From: Robertmurraya kyonggiensis
GTDB lineage: Bacteria > Bacillota > Bacilli > Bacillales > Cytobacillaceae
Length of the DNA: 64,000 bases
Reading direction: 5' to 3'
NCBI RefSeq assembly: GCF_005116465.1
Contig: NZ_SWBM01000001.1
Coordinates: forward strand, 868,001-932,000
Part shown: positions 9,527 through 18,505 of the stretch, piece after piece
Numbering within the stretch: position 1 is the first letter of the stretch
Layout: each line of letters starts with the position of its first letter
Program-made: the position numbers and the translations under genes
The notes under the pieces: generated by a model
Databases searched by the model: none
Told to the model about the DNA's origin: nothing
Seen by the model: the letters and a program-made list of their open reading frames with translations, nothing else

Positions 9527-9556
9527 AAGGCCTAAACGAATTACCGTTTAGGCCTT
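9527..9556. terminator. Bidirectional terminator between ligase and glnS
   Basis: Perfect 12-bp inverted repeat (9527-9538 and 9545-9556) between converging genes; T-rich DNA follows on both strands. Confidence 0.8.
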
Positions 9557-9560
9557 GATT

Positions 9561-11213
9561 TTATAATTTAAATGAACTCTTTAATGATACGATTAGGTTA
9601 AACACTGGTTTTTCAGGTGTTGAGTATTTCGGATCAACATTGAAGTAACCATGACGGAAGAACTGGAATTTCTCCTGTGGATTAACAGTCATGTTTGGCT
9701 CAACAAAACCTTGAACAATCTCTAAAGAATTCGGATTGACGTTATCAAGGAATGTCTTTTCTACACCGTCTTCTGATTCTTCTTCGTTCTCTAAAATAAG
9801 AGGTTCATATAAACGGAACTCAGCAGGTACAGCATGCTTCGCATCGACCCAATGAAGTGTACCTTTTACTTTTCTGCCAGTAAAACCGGTACCACTCTTA
9901 GTCTCAGGGTCATACGTACAATGAATCTCCACTACTTTTCCGTTCTCGTCCTTAATAACGTCCTCACACTTAATGAAATAAGCGTGCTTTAAACGAACTT
10001 CATTACCAGGGAACAAGCGGAAGTATTTCTTCGGAGGGTCCTCCATGAAGTCATCCTGCTCAATATAGATCTCACGAGAGAATGGAATTTGACGAACACC
10101 CATCTCTTCATTCTCAGGATTGTTTTCAGCATCAAGCATTTCCACTTGGTCTTCAGGATAGTTTGTGATAACAACTTTTAAAGGACGTAAGATTCCCATC
10201 GTACGAGGGGCTTTTAGCTTTAAGTCTTCACGAACAAAATGTTCTAGCATAGCTGAATCAACAACACCAGAGCCCTTTGATACTCCCGTTGCTTTTACGA
10301 ATTCACGAATTGCTTCAGGAGTAAATCCTCTACGACGTAGTCCAGAAATTGTTGGCATACGTGGGTCATCCCAGCCATCAACGAACTTTTCATCCACAAG
10401 TTGCTTTAATTTTCACTTACTTGTGACGGCATTCTCTACATTCAAACGACCAAATTCAATTTGGCGAGGCTTGCTTGTAGTTTCGCAATGTTCGATAACC
10501 CATTCGTAAAATGGACGTTGATCCTCAAATTCTACCGTACACAGTGAATGTGTGACATCCTCAATTGCATCCTCTAATGGGTGAGCAAAAGCATACATTG
10601 GATAGATGCACCATTTGTCCCCAGTATTGTGATGCGTTGCATGTGAAATTCGGTAAATAACAGGGTCGCGTAAGTTAATGTTAGGGGAGGACATATCGAT
10701 TTTTGCACGAAGAACTTTCTCTCCGTTCGCAAATTCCCCATTACGCATACGCTCAAATAAGTCGAGATTCTCTTCAATAGAACGGTTACGATATGGACTT
10801 TCTTTACCTGGCTCTGTCAAAGTTCCGCGGTATTCACGAATTTGATCGGCTGTAAGATCGTCTACATAGGCTTTTCCCTTTTTTATTAATAGAACTGCCT
10901 TCTCAAACATAACTTCGAAATAATCAGAGGCGAAACGAAGTTCGTCCCAATCATAGCCAAGCCACTTAACGTCTTCCTTAATCGCGTCAACATATTCTTG
11001 ATCTTCTTTTAAAGGGTTTGTATCATCAAACCGTAAATTTGTTAATCCGTTAAAGTCATCAGCTAAACCAAAGTTGATTACAATTGATTTGGCGTGACCG
11101 ATATGTAAATAACCATTTGGTTCTGGAGGGAATCGAGTAACGATTTTATCGTGCTTTCCAGCTTCTAAATCCTCCTTCATAATACTTCTAATGAAATTTG
11201 AAGAGTTTTCCAA
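9561..11213 (-). pseudogene. glnS: Glutaminyl-tRNA synthetase interrupted by an in-frame TGA
   Basis: Class I synthetase that charges tRNA-Gln. The N-terminal half (11213 down to 10413) has the HIGH motif as [15 protein letters not shown] and reads to ...[11 protein letters not shown], then meets TGA at 10415-10413. The same frame continues [20 protein letters not shown] and through the anticodon-binding barrels to 9561. In relatives the triplet after MSK encodes Arg, so a single CGA-to-TGA change explains the stop. The full frame would be 550 residues, normal for GlnRS. Start is TTG at 11213. Most Bacillaceae make Gln-tRNA by GatCAB amidation, so glnS may be dispensable. Sequencing error or recoding are alternatives. 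Confidence 0.85.
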
Positions 11214-11252
11214 TCTTTATCAGCCTTTCCACTTATCTATAGTTATTGTCCT

Positions 11253-11282
11253 ATTATACAATAGGATAAGGAATTTTCACAA
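11253..11282 (-). promoter_or_regulatory. Promoter of glnS
   Basis: On the minus strand, TTGTGA (11282-11277) and TATAAT (11258-11253) are 18 bp apart. The -10 box lies inside a small inverted repeat, CCTATT/AATAGG (11250-11265), which could be an operator or a leader hairpin. Confidence 0.55.
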
Positions 11283-11497
11283 TCACTGATAAGTAGCCTA
11301 GACAATGGACTTATCAACATTCTCACTCTGGTGTAAGATACAAACTTTTTCGAAAACAGAAACGTATAATGAAATGGAAACAACATTTATATGTTTTGGA
11401 GACTAAATTGAACAAAGAACCAGCGAATCTGTGGTATGATGTTGTTGATATTTCTGTAGTTTTAGCTTTTATTTTTATGTGATGAAGGAGTATACGT

Positions 11498-12160
11498 ATG
11501 AAATATAGATCGGCTTTTGATATTATTGGTCCGGTAATGATTGGACCGTCTAGTTCTCATACAGCTGGAGCAGCTAGAATCGGCCGCGTAGCAAGAACAT
11601 TGTTTGGACATCAGCCAAAAAAGGCGATTGTTCATTTATATGGATCTTTCGCAGAAACCTACAAAGGACATGGCACGGATTTAGCCATTGCTGGGGGACT
11701 GCTTGATTTTGATACATTTGATGAACGAATTCCCCAATCATTACAATTAGCAAAAGAAGCTAATATGGAAGTGGAATTTGTTATTGAGAGCACAGTAACA
11801 GAGCATCCAAATACAGTTCGTCTGCAGTTATTAGATGAAGATAAGGAGCTTGAGGTCGTAGGAGTTTCGATTGGTGGAGGAACCATTGAAATTACCGAGC
11901 TTAACTCATTTAAATTGAAGCTATCTGGTGAGAATGCAGCAATCTTAGTTGTTCACAATGATCAATTTGGCGTTGTTTCAGCTGTAACGACCGTAATGGC
12001 CCAAAATGAAATTAATATTAGCCATATGGAAGTTTCTCGTAAAGAAAAAGGAAAAATGGCGATGATGGTCATCGAAGTCGATCAAAAATTAGACGATTCT
12101 GTTTTAAAGGAAATCGAAGGACTTCCGAATGTGACGCAAATTATCAAGATGGTGGAATAA
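11498..12160 (+). CDS. sdaAB: L-serine dehydratase, beta subunit
   Basis: Regulatory/small subunit of the iron-sulfur L-serine deaminase that turns serine into pyruvate and ammonia. The 220 residues start with the family hallmark FDIIGPVMIGPSSSHTAGA (residues 7-25) and end in an ACT domain (about 148-220), the usual amino-acid-sensing module. ATG at 11498 is preceded by GAAGGAG. The alpha subunit gene follows after 22 bp, so the two are co-translated. Split alpha/beta organisation is typical of Bacillus; Gram-negative enzymes are single-chain. Confidence 0.93.
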   Translation: MKYRSAFDIIGPVMIGPSSSHTAGAARIGRVARTLFGHQPKKAIVHLYGSFAETYKGHGTDLAIAGGLLDFDTFDERIPQSLQLAKEANMEVEFVIESTVTEHPNTVRLQLLDEDKELEVVGVSIGGGTIEITELNSFKLKLSGENAAILVVHNDQFGVVSAVTTVMAQNEINISHMEVSRKEKGKMAMMVIEVDQKLDDSVLKEIEGLPNVTQIIKMVE

Positions 12161-12182
12161 GGGTTGAAGGGATTGAAGATAG

Positions 12183-13076
12183 ATGGTATTTCGTAGTGTA
12201 GCTGAGCTTGTTGAGCTTGCTGAAAGCAAACAAGTGAAGATTGCAGAAGTCATGATCCAACAGGAGATTGAAGTAACAGGCTTAACGCGAGAAGAAATCA
12301 TTGCTAAAATGGATCGCAATTTAACGGTCATGGAGCAAGCGGTGGAACGAGGCTTAAAAGGCGTGGTTTCTGTATCTGGTTTAACAGGTGGAGATGCGGT
12401 TCTTTTGCAAAATTATATTAAAAGCGGAAAATCCCTCGCGGGAAATTTACTGCTTGATGCCGTAAGTAAAGCTATGGCAACAAATGAAGTAAATGCAGCA
12501 ATGGGAACAATTTGTGCAACTCCTACGGCGGGTTCTGCTGGAGTGGTACCAGGTACCTTATTTGCGGTAAAAGAGAAGCTGAATCCAACGCGTATGGAAA
12601 TGATTGAGTTCTTATTTACATCTGCAGCATTTGGTTTTGTTGTTGCAAATAATGCTTCCATTTCAGGAGCTGCCGGTGGTTGTCAGGCAGAGGTCGGTTC
12701 TGCAAGTGGAATGGCTGCTGCGTCAATCGTTGAGTTGGCAGGCGGTACGCCAAGTCAATGTGCAGAAGCGATGGCAATCACGTTGAAAAATATGTTAGGT
12801 CTAGTATGTGACCCAGTTGCTGGGCTTGTTGAGGTCCCTTGCGTAAAGAGAAACGCTATGGGTGCATCTAATGCGATTACAGCTGCAGATATGGCGCTTG
12901 CTGGAATTAAGAGTCGTATTCCATGTGATGAAGTGATTCATTCGATGTATTTAATCGGACAAACAATGCCAACAGCACTGCGTGAAACGGCAAAGGGTGG
13001 CTTAGCGGCAACTCCAACTGGGAAAAGATTAGAGGCTGAGATTTTCGGTCGTCAAAAACAAGGACAAAATGAGTAG
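12183..13076 (+). CDS. sdaAA: L-serine dehydratase, alpha subunit
   Basis: Catalytic subunit carrying the oxygen-sensitive [4Fe-4S] cluster. The 297 residues contain the conserved cysteines in GTICATPTAGSAG and CDPVAGLVEVPC plus further Cys residues (CQAEVGSASG), matching cluster ligands of the family. Together with sdaAB it forms the heterodimeric enzyme. Ends at a terminator 5 bp downstream. Confidence 0.93.
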   Translation: MVFRSVAELVELAESKQVKIAEVMIQQEIEVTGLTREEIIAKMDRNLTVMEQAVERGLKGVVSVSGLTGGDAVLLQNYIKSGKSLAGNLLLDAVSKAMATNEVNAAMGTICATPTAGSAGVVPGTLFAVKEKLNPTRMEMIEFLFTSAAFGFVVANNASISGAAGGCQAEVGSASGMAAASIVELAGGTPSQCAEAMAITLKNMLGLVCDPVAGLVEVPCVKRNAMGASNAITAADMALAGIKSRIPCDEVIHSMYLIGQTMPTALRETAKGGLAATPTGKRLEAEIFGRQKQGQNE

Positions 13077-13081
13077 ACATG

Positions 13082-13113
13082 AAGCTTGGGAGGAGAGTCT
13101 CCCGAGCTTTTTT
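13082..13113 (+). terminator. Terminator after sdaAA
   Basis: 11-bp stem with one G-T pair (13082-13092 with 13099-13109) followed by a T run. Confidence 0.85.
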
Positions 13114-13260
13114 CTATTGGCTCTGTTATTGTTCATTGTTGATTTTATGATTTTCGACAGGTGTACCTACTTAATCAGGAAAATTCCGTTTATTAAATAG
13201 AGAAATAGGTGAATCTCTTGATTTAGACGGAATTTTTCCTCCTATTTTTCTATGAAATAC
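13111..13260. repeat. Intergenic repeat element, short form
   Basis: This DNA is the near-identical reverse complement of parts of 60561-60820. Shared landmarks are GGCTCTGTTATTGT, ATTTTCGACAGGTGTACC, AAATAGGTGAAT and TTGATTTAGACGGAATTTTT. Relative to the 60.6 kb copy it lacks about 100 bp lying between two GGAAAAATTCCG-type units, as if one unit pair had recombined. No open frame. The remaining gap to 13362 holds no clear feature except a possible promoter. Confidence 0.75.
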
Positions 13261-13362
13261 AAACAACGCCAACATTTAACAGAGCTTTCCTAATAAATAG
13301 GTTGTCGACGAGGTTAGTCATGTTACACTGGTGTTAACAGAAGATTCTGGAGGTAGTATTTG

Positions 13363-13848
13363 ATGGATACCAAACTGAACTATGCCATCCAATTACGTGA
13401 CGATGGAAAAAATGAAGAATGGAATCAGGTTATGGTTGAACTGGTGAAGGAGTTTCCACGTGATCCCCAAATTCAGTACCTATGTGCATGGAGCTATGAT
13501 CGATTAGGAAAAGAGACTGAAGCAGTCCCTCACTATGAGACTGCCATTGCCTTTGGGCTAACGGGAGATGATCTTGAGGGGGCATATTTAGGGCTCGGGA
13601 GCACTTATCGTACTTTGGGAAAATACGAGCAGTCGAAAGAGGTAATAGAGAAAGGGATGGAAGTTTTTCCTCATAACCATGCATTAAAAGCTTTTTATGC
13701 GATGACTTTGTATAATCTAAGTGCACACGAGAAAGCAATAGAATTGTTATTAAGAAGTTTAGTAGAAACAACAAATAATGTAGATATTCTACGTTATAAA
13801 AAGGCCATCCTGTTTTATTCGGATAAACTAGATGAAACCTGGGTATAG
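13363..13848 (+). CDS. Tetratricopeptide-repeat protein
   Basis: A 161-residue soluble protein with about four TPR-like helical hairpins (for example residues near 40-70, 73-105 and 107-140; YLGLGSTYRTLGKYEQSKEV is a clear repeat). No signal peptide or catalytic motif is visible, so the role is likely protein-protein binding. The ATG at 13363 is preferred over a TTG three bases earlier because GGAGGT ends 8 bp before it. It is followed by two PPOX-fold genes on the same strand. Partner unknown. Confidence 0.75.
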   Translation: MDTKLNYAIQLRDDGKNEEWNQVMVELVKEFPRDPQIQYLCAWSYDRLGKETEAVPHYETAIAFGLTGDDLEGAYLGLGSTYRTLGKYEQSKEVIEKGMEVFPHNHALKAFYAMTLYNLSAHEKAIELLLRSLVETTNNVDILRYKKAILFYSDKLDETWV

Positions 13849-13874
13849 AAACAATTGATCAAAGGAGAAACAAC

Positions 13875-14480
13875 ATGACAGGCTACAATGGTGAAAGACA
13901 TCTACAGCAAAAGTACAACACAAACAAGAGAGCAGAAGCATTTTATGCCAATCAAATGATTGATTTCCTCAATGATGTAATGAAGGACTTCATGGCAAAC
14001 CAAAAAATGGTCTTCATTTCCACTGCGGATAGCAAAGGGGAATGTGATTCTTCATTTCGCGCTGGGGATGCAGGGTTTGTAAGATTTATAGACAGGAAGA
14101 CACTGTGTTATCCCGAATATCGCGGGAATGGAGTTATGGCTAGCTTAGGGAATATCAGTGAAAATCCCCATATCGGTGTGCTATTTATTGATTTTGAAAA
14201 AGGAATCGGCTTACACGTAAACGGGAATGCGACGATTGTTGAAAACAACGAATTAAAGAAATGGATGTCAGAAGAACGCGCTACTGAAATAATGGAATTA
14301 GAGGGGAATAGACCAGAACGCTGGGTATTTATAGACGTGGAGGAAGCGTATATTCATTGTTCTAAGCATATTCCGAAGTTACAGCAGGTAGATAAAGAGA
14401 TTCACTGGGGTACTGATGATGAAGTGCTTAAGGGCGGCGACTATTTTAAAGTGAAGGCTATGAAATCTAAATCTGAGTAA
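13875..14480 (+). CDS. Pyridoxamine 5'-phosphate oxidase-fold flavoprotein
   Basis: A 201-residue protein of the split-barrel FMN/F420-binding family. The core (residues about 35-140) contains MVFISTADSKGECDSSFRAG, the PEYRGNG segment and GLHVNGNATIV, which match strands of the PPOX barrel. The C-terminal YIHCSKHIPKL resembles related flavoproteins. It lies 23 bp before a second member of the same superfamily, suggesting a paired or heterodimeric function. Substrate unknown. Confidence 0.75.
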   Translation: MTGYNGERHLQQKYNTNKRAEAFYANQMIDFLNDVMKDFMANQKMVFISTADSKGECDSSFRAGDAGFVRFIDRKTLCYPEYRGNGVMASLGNISENPHIGVLFIDFEKGIGLHVNGNATIVENNELKKWMSEERATEIMELEGNRPERWVFIDVEEAYIHCSKHIPKLQQVDKEIHWGTDDEVLKGGDYFKVKAMKSKSE

Positions 14481-14502
14481 AAGTTTTAAAGGGGAATACA
14501 AA

Positions 14503-15114
14503 TTGACGGATATCATTTCAACAGAAGCAGAATTACGGGAGCTTTTGGGTCATCCTAGTGAATTGGTTAAACGAAAGGTCATCTCAACATTGGACGAACA
14601 TTGCCAGGAATTTATCTCGAAATCACCATTTCTAGTTATTGCATCATCAGATGAATTCGGTCATTGTGATGTTTCACCGAGAGGCGATGAACCTGGATTT
14701 ATTTTTATTGAAAATGAGCACCGTTTAGTCATTCCTGAAAGGCCTGGAAATAAAAGAATGGACACACTACGGAATATCCTAAAAAATCCAAGGGTTGGAC
14801 TTATTTTCTTGATCCCGGGACTTGGTGAAACCTTAAGGGTAAATGGAAAAGCTTTTATCACAAAGAATGAGAAAGTTCTTGAAAAAATGGCGGCTAGAGG
14901 GAAAACGCCAGTCGTTGGAATATGTGTTGATGTCGAGGAATGTTTCATACATTGTGCAAAAGCCTTTAAACGCTCGAAGCTATGGGAACCACAAATGTGG
15001 TTGGAAAAAGAGGAATTACCAACAGCGTCCAACATTCTTTTTGCTCATACGAACTTCTCATCAGTTGAAGACATTGAAGCGAGCTTAAAGGAAAGCTACA
15101 CAAAGAGGCTTTAA
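14503..15114 (+). CDS. FMN-dependent PPOX-type flavoprotein (MSMEG_1061-like)
   Basis: A 203-residue split-barrel flavoprotein. CDVSPRGDEPGFIFI (about 57-71), PERPGNKRMDTLRNIL and LRVNGKAFI are typical of this branch, whose members bind FMN and reduce or oxidise small cofactors. VEECFIHCAKAFKRS near residue 150 matches the equivalent motif in the upstream gene, so the pair may derive from an old duplication. Start is TTG at 14503, preceded by AAAGGGG. Physiological substrate unknown. Confidence 0.78.
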   Translation: MTDIISTEAELRELLGHPSELVKRKVISTLDEHCQEFISKSPFLVIASSDEFGHCDVSPRGDEPGFIFIENEHRLVIPERPGNKRMDTLRNILKNPRVGLIFLIPGLGETLRVNGKAFITKNEKVLEKMAARGKTPVVGICVDVEECFIHCAKAFKRSKLWEPQMWLEKEELPTASNILFAHTNFSSVEDIEASLKESYTKRL

Positions 15115-15153
15115 TTCAGAATCTGCAAAACTCGAATTTTCGAAGGACTAGAA

Positions 15154-15438
15154 CTATATTGACTTATGTATGGCGTTTGCAGCTAAATGTTCAACCTCTT
15201 TTTTTACATAAATATCATATTGCATTTTATCAAGGTTGCGGTTAATGCGACTATCAAACCCTCGAAACGGGGTTTCAACTTTGAATTTGACTCCCTGGCT
15301 CTTTAGACGAGAAAGGATTTGGAAATATTCTTCGGCACCAAAGGCTGTATGAATTAACACCCAGTTTCTTTTGAAATAAATACGAAATAATTCCCTTACT
15401 ATCAATATGGAAACAATAATGAGGATATAAGGTAGCAT
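15154..15438 (-). CDS. Small membrane-anchored protein of unknown function
   Basis: A 94-residue protein: one N-terminal membrane segment (LPYILIIVSILIV, residues 2-14), then a basic soluble domain. The start at 15438 is chosen because AAAGGAG lies 7 bases upstream; a longer frame to 15546 has no ribosome site. I do not recognise the family. It converges with the PPOX genes and diverges from corA; nothing in the context assigns a role. Confidence 0.6.
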   Translation of the reverse strand: MLPYILIIVSILIVRELFRIYFKRNWVLIHTAFGAEEYFQILSRLKSQGVKFKVETPFRGFDSRINRNLDKMQYDIYVKKEVEHLAANAIHKSI

Positions 15439-15605
15439 GAGAGTACTCCTTTCAGTTTTTAGTAATGTAAAAAAACCGACACTTATATATACGATATATA
15501 ATCGGAAAATACCTGTTTTAATTTGGCGTAGATCCCATTCGCTCATATATTTAATTGCAAATGGAAAAATAAAGAAGATTGGACACAGAAGAAAGGTGCT
15601 ATTTT

Positions 15606-16562
15606 ATGATCAATATCATCGGGATTACAAAAGAAGATAAGATTGAAAAAAATCTTTCCATTCAAAACGTAAATTTTTCAAATTATAAATGGTTTTGGGT
15701 TGATTTTAATCAGCCCACCGAAGAAGAAATCACTCATTTGGATAAGACCTTTCATTTTCATCCCCTTGCAATTGAAGATTGTATTCATCGTCTGCAAAGA
15801 CCGAAATTGGATTATTATGAGGACCACACGTTTTTTGTCACACATATTGTACGTGAAGATGAAAGGAAATTGGTCAAGGAAGAGTTGAATTTTTTCGTAG
15901 GAGAAAATTATATTGTTACTTTTCATTTGCTTCCTGCGCTTGAAGTCCATCATGTTTGGGAAAAGTTAAGTACTCAAACAAAGGGAGGCAAATGGGATCC
16001 AAGCTATGTCTTTCATCAACTCTTGGATAATGTCGTAGATAATTACTTCCCGGTTATTTATAAAATTGAAGACCAGTTGGATAACATTGAAGATAATCCA
16101 GGAAACGAATCGATGAATAAGCTAATGGATGAACTATTCTCGATTCGTCATTTATTATTGCAGTTTGGACATACCGTTAATCCAATGCGAGATTTGCTTT
16201 ATCGTATGTTAAGTTCCCGCCATTTGAAGGGGATTACAAAAAGAAGTGCGTATTTTTCTGATATTTATGATCATCTATTGAAGCTCTCCGATATGGTCTC
16301 GTCCAATCGAGATGTGACAGCTGATATAAGAGACAACTATTTATCGCTTAACGCTTATCAAACGAATAATGTGATGAAGGTGTTAACGATTATGACGTCT
16401 ATCTTTGCTCCACTTACGTTTATCGCTGGTATCTATGGGATGAACTTTGAATATATGCCTGAGTTAGGATGGAAGTACGGTTATGTATTTGCGACTGGTT
16501 TGATGGCGATAATCGGTGTCTCGATGTTCCTTTGGATTAAAAGCAAGGGCTGGTTTCGATAA
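15606..16562 (+). CDS. corA: CorA-family magnesium/divalent cation transporter
   Basis: A 318-residue member of the CorA channel family: large N-terminal cytoplasmic domain, long helix, then two membrane segments at the C-terminus. The invariant pore motif is present as YGMNFEYMPEL after TM1 (about residue 278). Start ATG 15606 follows AAAGGTG; an upstream in-frame codon at 15579 has no ribosome site. Expected to form a pentamer moving Mg2+ or Co2+/Zn2+. No Mg2+ riboswitch was recognised upstream. Confidence 0.88.
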   Translation: MINIIGITKEDKIEKNLSIQNVNFSNYKWFWVDFNQPTEEEITHLDKTFHFHPLAIEDCIHRLQRPKLDYYEDHTFFVTHIVREDERKLVKEELNFFVGENYIVTFHLLPALEVHHVWEKLSTQTKGGKWDPSYVFHQLLDNVVDNYFPVIYKIEDQLDNIEDNPGNESMNKLMDELFSIRHLLLQFGHTVNPMRDLLYRMLSSRHLKGITKRSAYFSDIYDHLLKLSDMVSSNRDVTADIRDNYLSLNAYQTNNVMKVLTIMTSIFAPLTFIAGIYGMNFEYMPELGWKYGYVFATGLMAIIGVSMFLWIKSKGWFR

Positions 16563-16672
16563 GTAGCTCAAAAGTATAACTTTTCAAAATGCTCTCATTT
16601 TTCTATGGAAGTTTTTGGTGAAAAAGCGTATTTTAGTACTATACGAAAATTACAAAGAGGGGCTGTGAAGAA

Positions 16673-17515
16673 ATGGGATTGGGTTATGTAAATGGAAAGT
16701 TTGTAAGCTTAGATGAGCTTGTGATTCCAATAGAAGAAAGAGGACATCAGTTTGGTGATGGGGTATACGAAGTCATTCATTGCTATAATGGAAAGCCCTT
16801 TATGCTCGATGAGCACATTGAAAGATTGATTCGAAGTTGCGAGGCTATTAAATTACCAATCACACAAACATTTACAGATTTTCAAGAACTGATTCTAACA
16901 GGGGTTGAAAATGCTCAGTTGGATTTTGGAAAAGTGTATCTTCAAATTACACGCGGAATCGCACCGAGGAATCATCCATTTCCAAATGTGCCTGTGTCGA
17001 TTACGATGACACTAACGGAATCGGCGCCAACACCTGTAGAGATGCGAGAACAAGGTGTCTCTGCCATCACGCATGAGGATGAAAGATGGGCAAAATGCTA
17101 CATAAAGTCTCTTAACCTATTACCAAATATATTGGCAAAGCAAGTAGCTCAAGACCAGGGTTCCTTTGAAGCGATTCTAGTGAGGGATGGCTCAATTACT
17201 GAAGGAACAAGCTCCAACGTGTATATCGTGAAAAATGGTGACATTATCACCACACCTCTAAGCAATCATATCCTAGCAGGAATCACGAGAATTGCCGTGA
17301 AACAAGCAGCTAAAGAGTTAGATATCCCATTTGTTGAAAAAAATTATTCGCCTGATGAACTTTTACAGGCAGACGAAGTATTTATGTCTAATACGTCGAT
17401 TGAAATTCTCCCGATCGTAACTGTTGACGGGCAAAAGATTGGCAATGGAGTTCCTGGAGAAATTACTAACAAGCTGTATTCGCAATACCAAGTATATAAG
17501 CAAAATCAATCGTAG
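16673..17515 (+). CDS. dat: D-alanine (D-amino acid) aminotransferase
   Basis: PLP enzyme of fold type IV that transaminates D-alanine and 2-oxoglutarate to D-glutamate and pyruvate, supplying D-amino acids for the cell wall. The 280 residues begin GYVNGKFVSLDEL, contain ERGHQFGDGVYEV (25-37), and have the PLP lysine in the segment CYIKSLNLLPNILAK (about residues 142-156). SSNVYIV and the phosphate-binding LAGITR follow. Only 15 bp separate it from the dipeptidase gene, linking it to dipeptide or D-amino acid turnover. Confidence 0.92.
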   Translation: MGLGYVNGKFVSLDELVIPIEERGHQFGDGVYEVIHCYNGKPFMLDEHIERLIRSCEAIKLPITQTFTDFQELILTGVENAQLDFGKVYLQITRGIAPRNHPFPNVPVSITMTLTESAPTPVEMREQGVSAITHEDERWAKCYIKSLNLLPNILAKQVAQDQGSFEAILVRDGSITEGTSSNVYIVKNGDIITTPLSNHILAGITRIAVKQAAKELDIPFVEKNYSPDELLQADEVFMSNTSIEILPIVTVDGQKIGNGVPGEITNKLYSQYQVYKQNQS

Positions 17516-17530
17516 TATTGGAGTGAGCCT

Positions 17531-18460
17531 GTGAATATTATTGATATGCACTGTGACGCCTTATTAAAGCTATGGCAGTCGAAGGGAACGGCATCATTTG
17601 TGGATGCGCCAGAACTGGATGTAAATATGTTGAAATTGAAAAAGGGGAAGGTAAAAGTACAGGCTTTCGCAGTCTGGGTCGATCCTTCCATCAACACATT
17701 ACATCAATTTGATGTCGCTCTTGAGCAAGTGAGACTTTTTCATGAAGAAATTTTACAGAAAAATGATGAGATCAAACATATGAAGGATTGGTCTGAACTC
17801 GATTCGTTAAAAGAAGATGAGATTGGAGCGATTCTTACCCTAGAAGGAGTTGGCCCCATTGGCAACGACATTTCCAAGCTTCAAATATTATATGAATTAG
17901 GAGTACGGTTGGTCGGATTGACATGGAATAGTGCCAATCTTGCTGCTGATGGTGCATTAGAGCCAAGAGGTGCAGGCTTAACGACTTTTGGAAAAGAAAT
18001 CGTCCGTTTCAATAACGACAGGCAAATCATTACGGACGTGTCTCATTTGAGTGAGCGAGCGTTTTGGGATGTGATGGAGCTAGCTAGCTATCCAATGGCT
18101 AGCCATTCTAACACAAAACATCATTGTGATCATCCGCGTAATCTTTCCGATTCACAGGCACGAGCTATGTTTGAACGTGGCGGTTTGGTTCACGTTGTCT
18201 ACCATCCACCATTTGTGAAAAAGGATGGGAATGCAACAATCCAAGATCTTATTAAACATATTGAACATCTGTGTGCTCTAGGTGGGGTCAAACAAATTGG
18301 CCTTGGTTCTGACTTTGATGGGATTGATGAAAAAATTTCTGGCCTTAATCATGCAGGGGAAACGCAAAACTTGATCAATGAGTTGCTTAAGCACTTTAGT
18401 GAGGAAGAAGTTCGTGGGTTTGCTTTTGAGAACTTCTTACGTCATCGTCCGAAAAATTAA
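17531..18460 (+). CDS. Membrane (renal)-type dipeptidase
   Basis: A 309-residue zinc dipeptidase of family M19. DMHCDALL (4-11) holds the His-x-Asp metal ligands; GLTWNSAN, DVSHLSERAFW, MASHSN and GLGSDFDGI carry the remaining metal-binding and substrate residues. Members cleave dipeptides, including L-D and D-D types. Start is GTG at 17531 after a GGAGTG site. Coupling with dat suggests release and transamination of D-amino acids; this is inference from context. Confidence 0.88.
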   Translation: MNIIDMHCDALLKLWQSKGTASFVDAPELDVNMLKLKKGKVKVQAFAVWVDPSINTLHQFDVALEQVRLFHEEILQKNDEIKHMKDWSELDSLKEDEIGAILTLEGVGPIGNDISKLQILYELGVRLVGLTWNSANLAADGALEPRGAGLTTFGKEIVRFNNDRQIITDVSHLSERAFWDVMELASYPMASHSNTKHHCDHPRNLSDSQARAMFERGGLVHVVYHPPFVKKDGNATIQDLIKHIEHLCALGGVKQIGLGSDFDGIDEKISGLNHAGETQNLINELLKHFSEEEVRGFAFENFLRHRPKN

Positions 18461-18466
18461 AGAAAG

Positions 18467-18505
18467 TGGCGTGCAGACTGTTACCAGTGTGCACGCCATC
18501 TTTTT
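18467..18505. terminator. Terminator after the dipeptidase gene
   Basis: Perfect 9-bp stem (18467-18475 with 18490-18498) followed by TCTTTTT. It also lies at the end of the converging M42 peptidase gene. Confidence 0.8.

Noticed and set aside
10413-10415. Selenocysteine codon in glnS
   Set aside because: No convincing SECIS hairpin follows, the residue is Arg in relatives, and one CGA-to-TGA transition explains it. Nearness of selB is probably chance.
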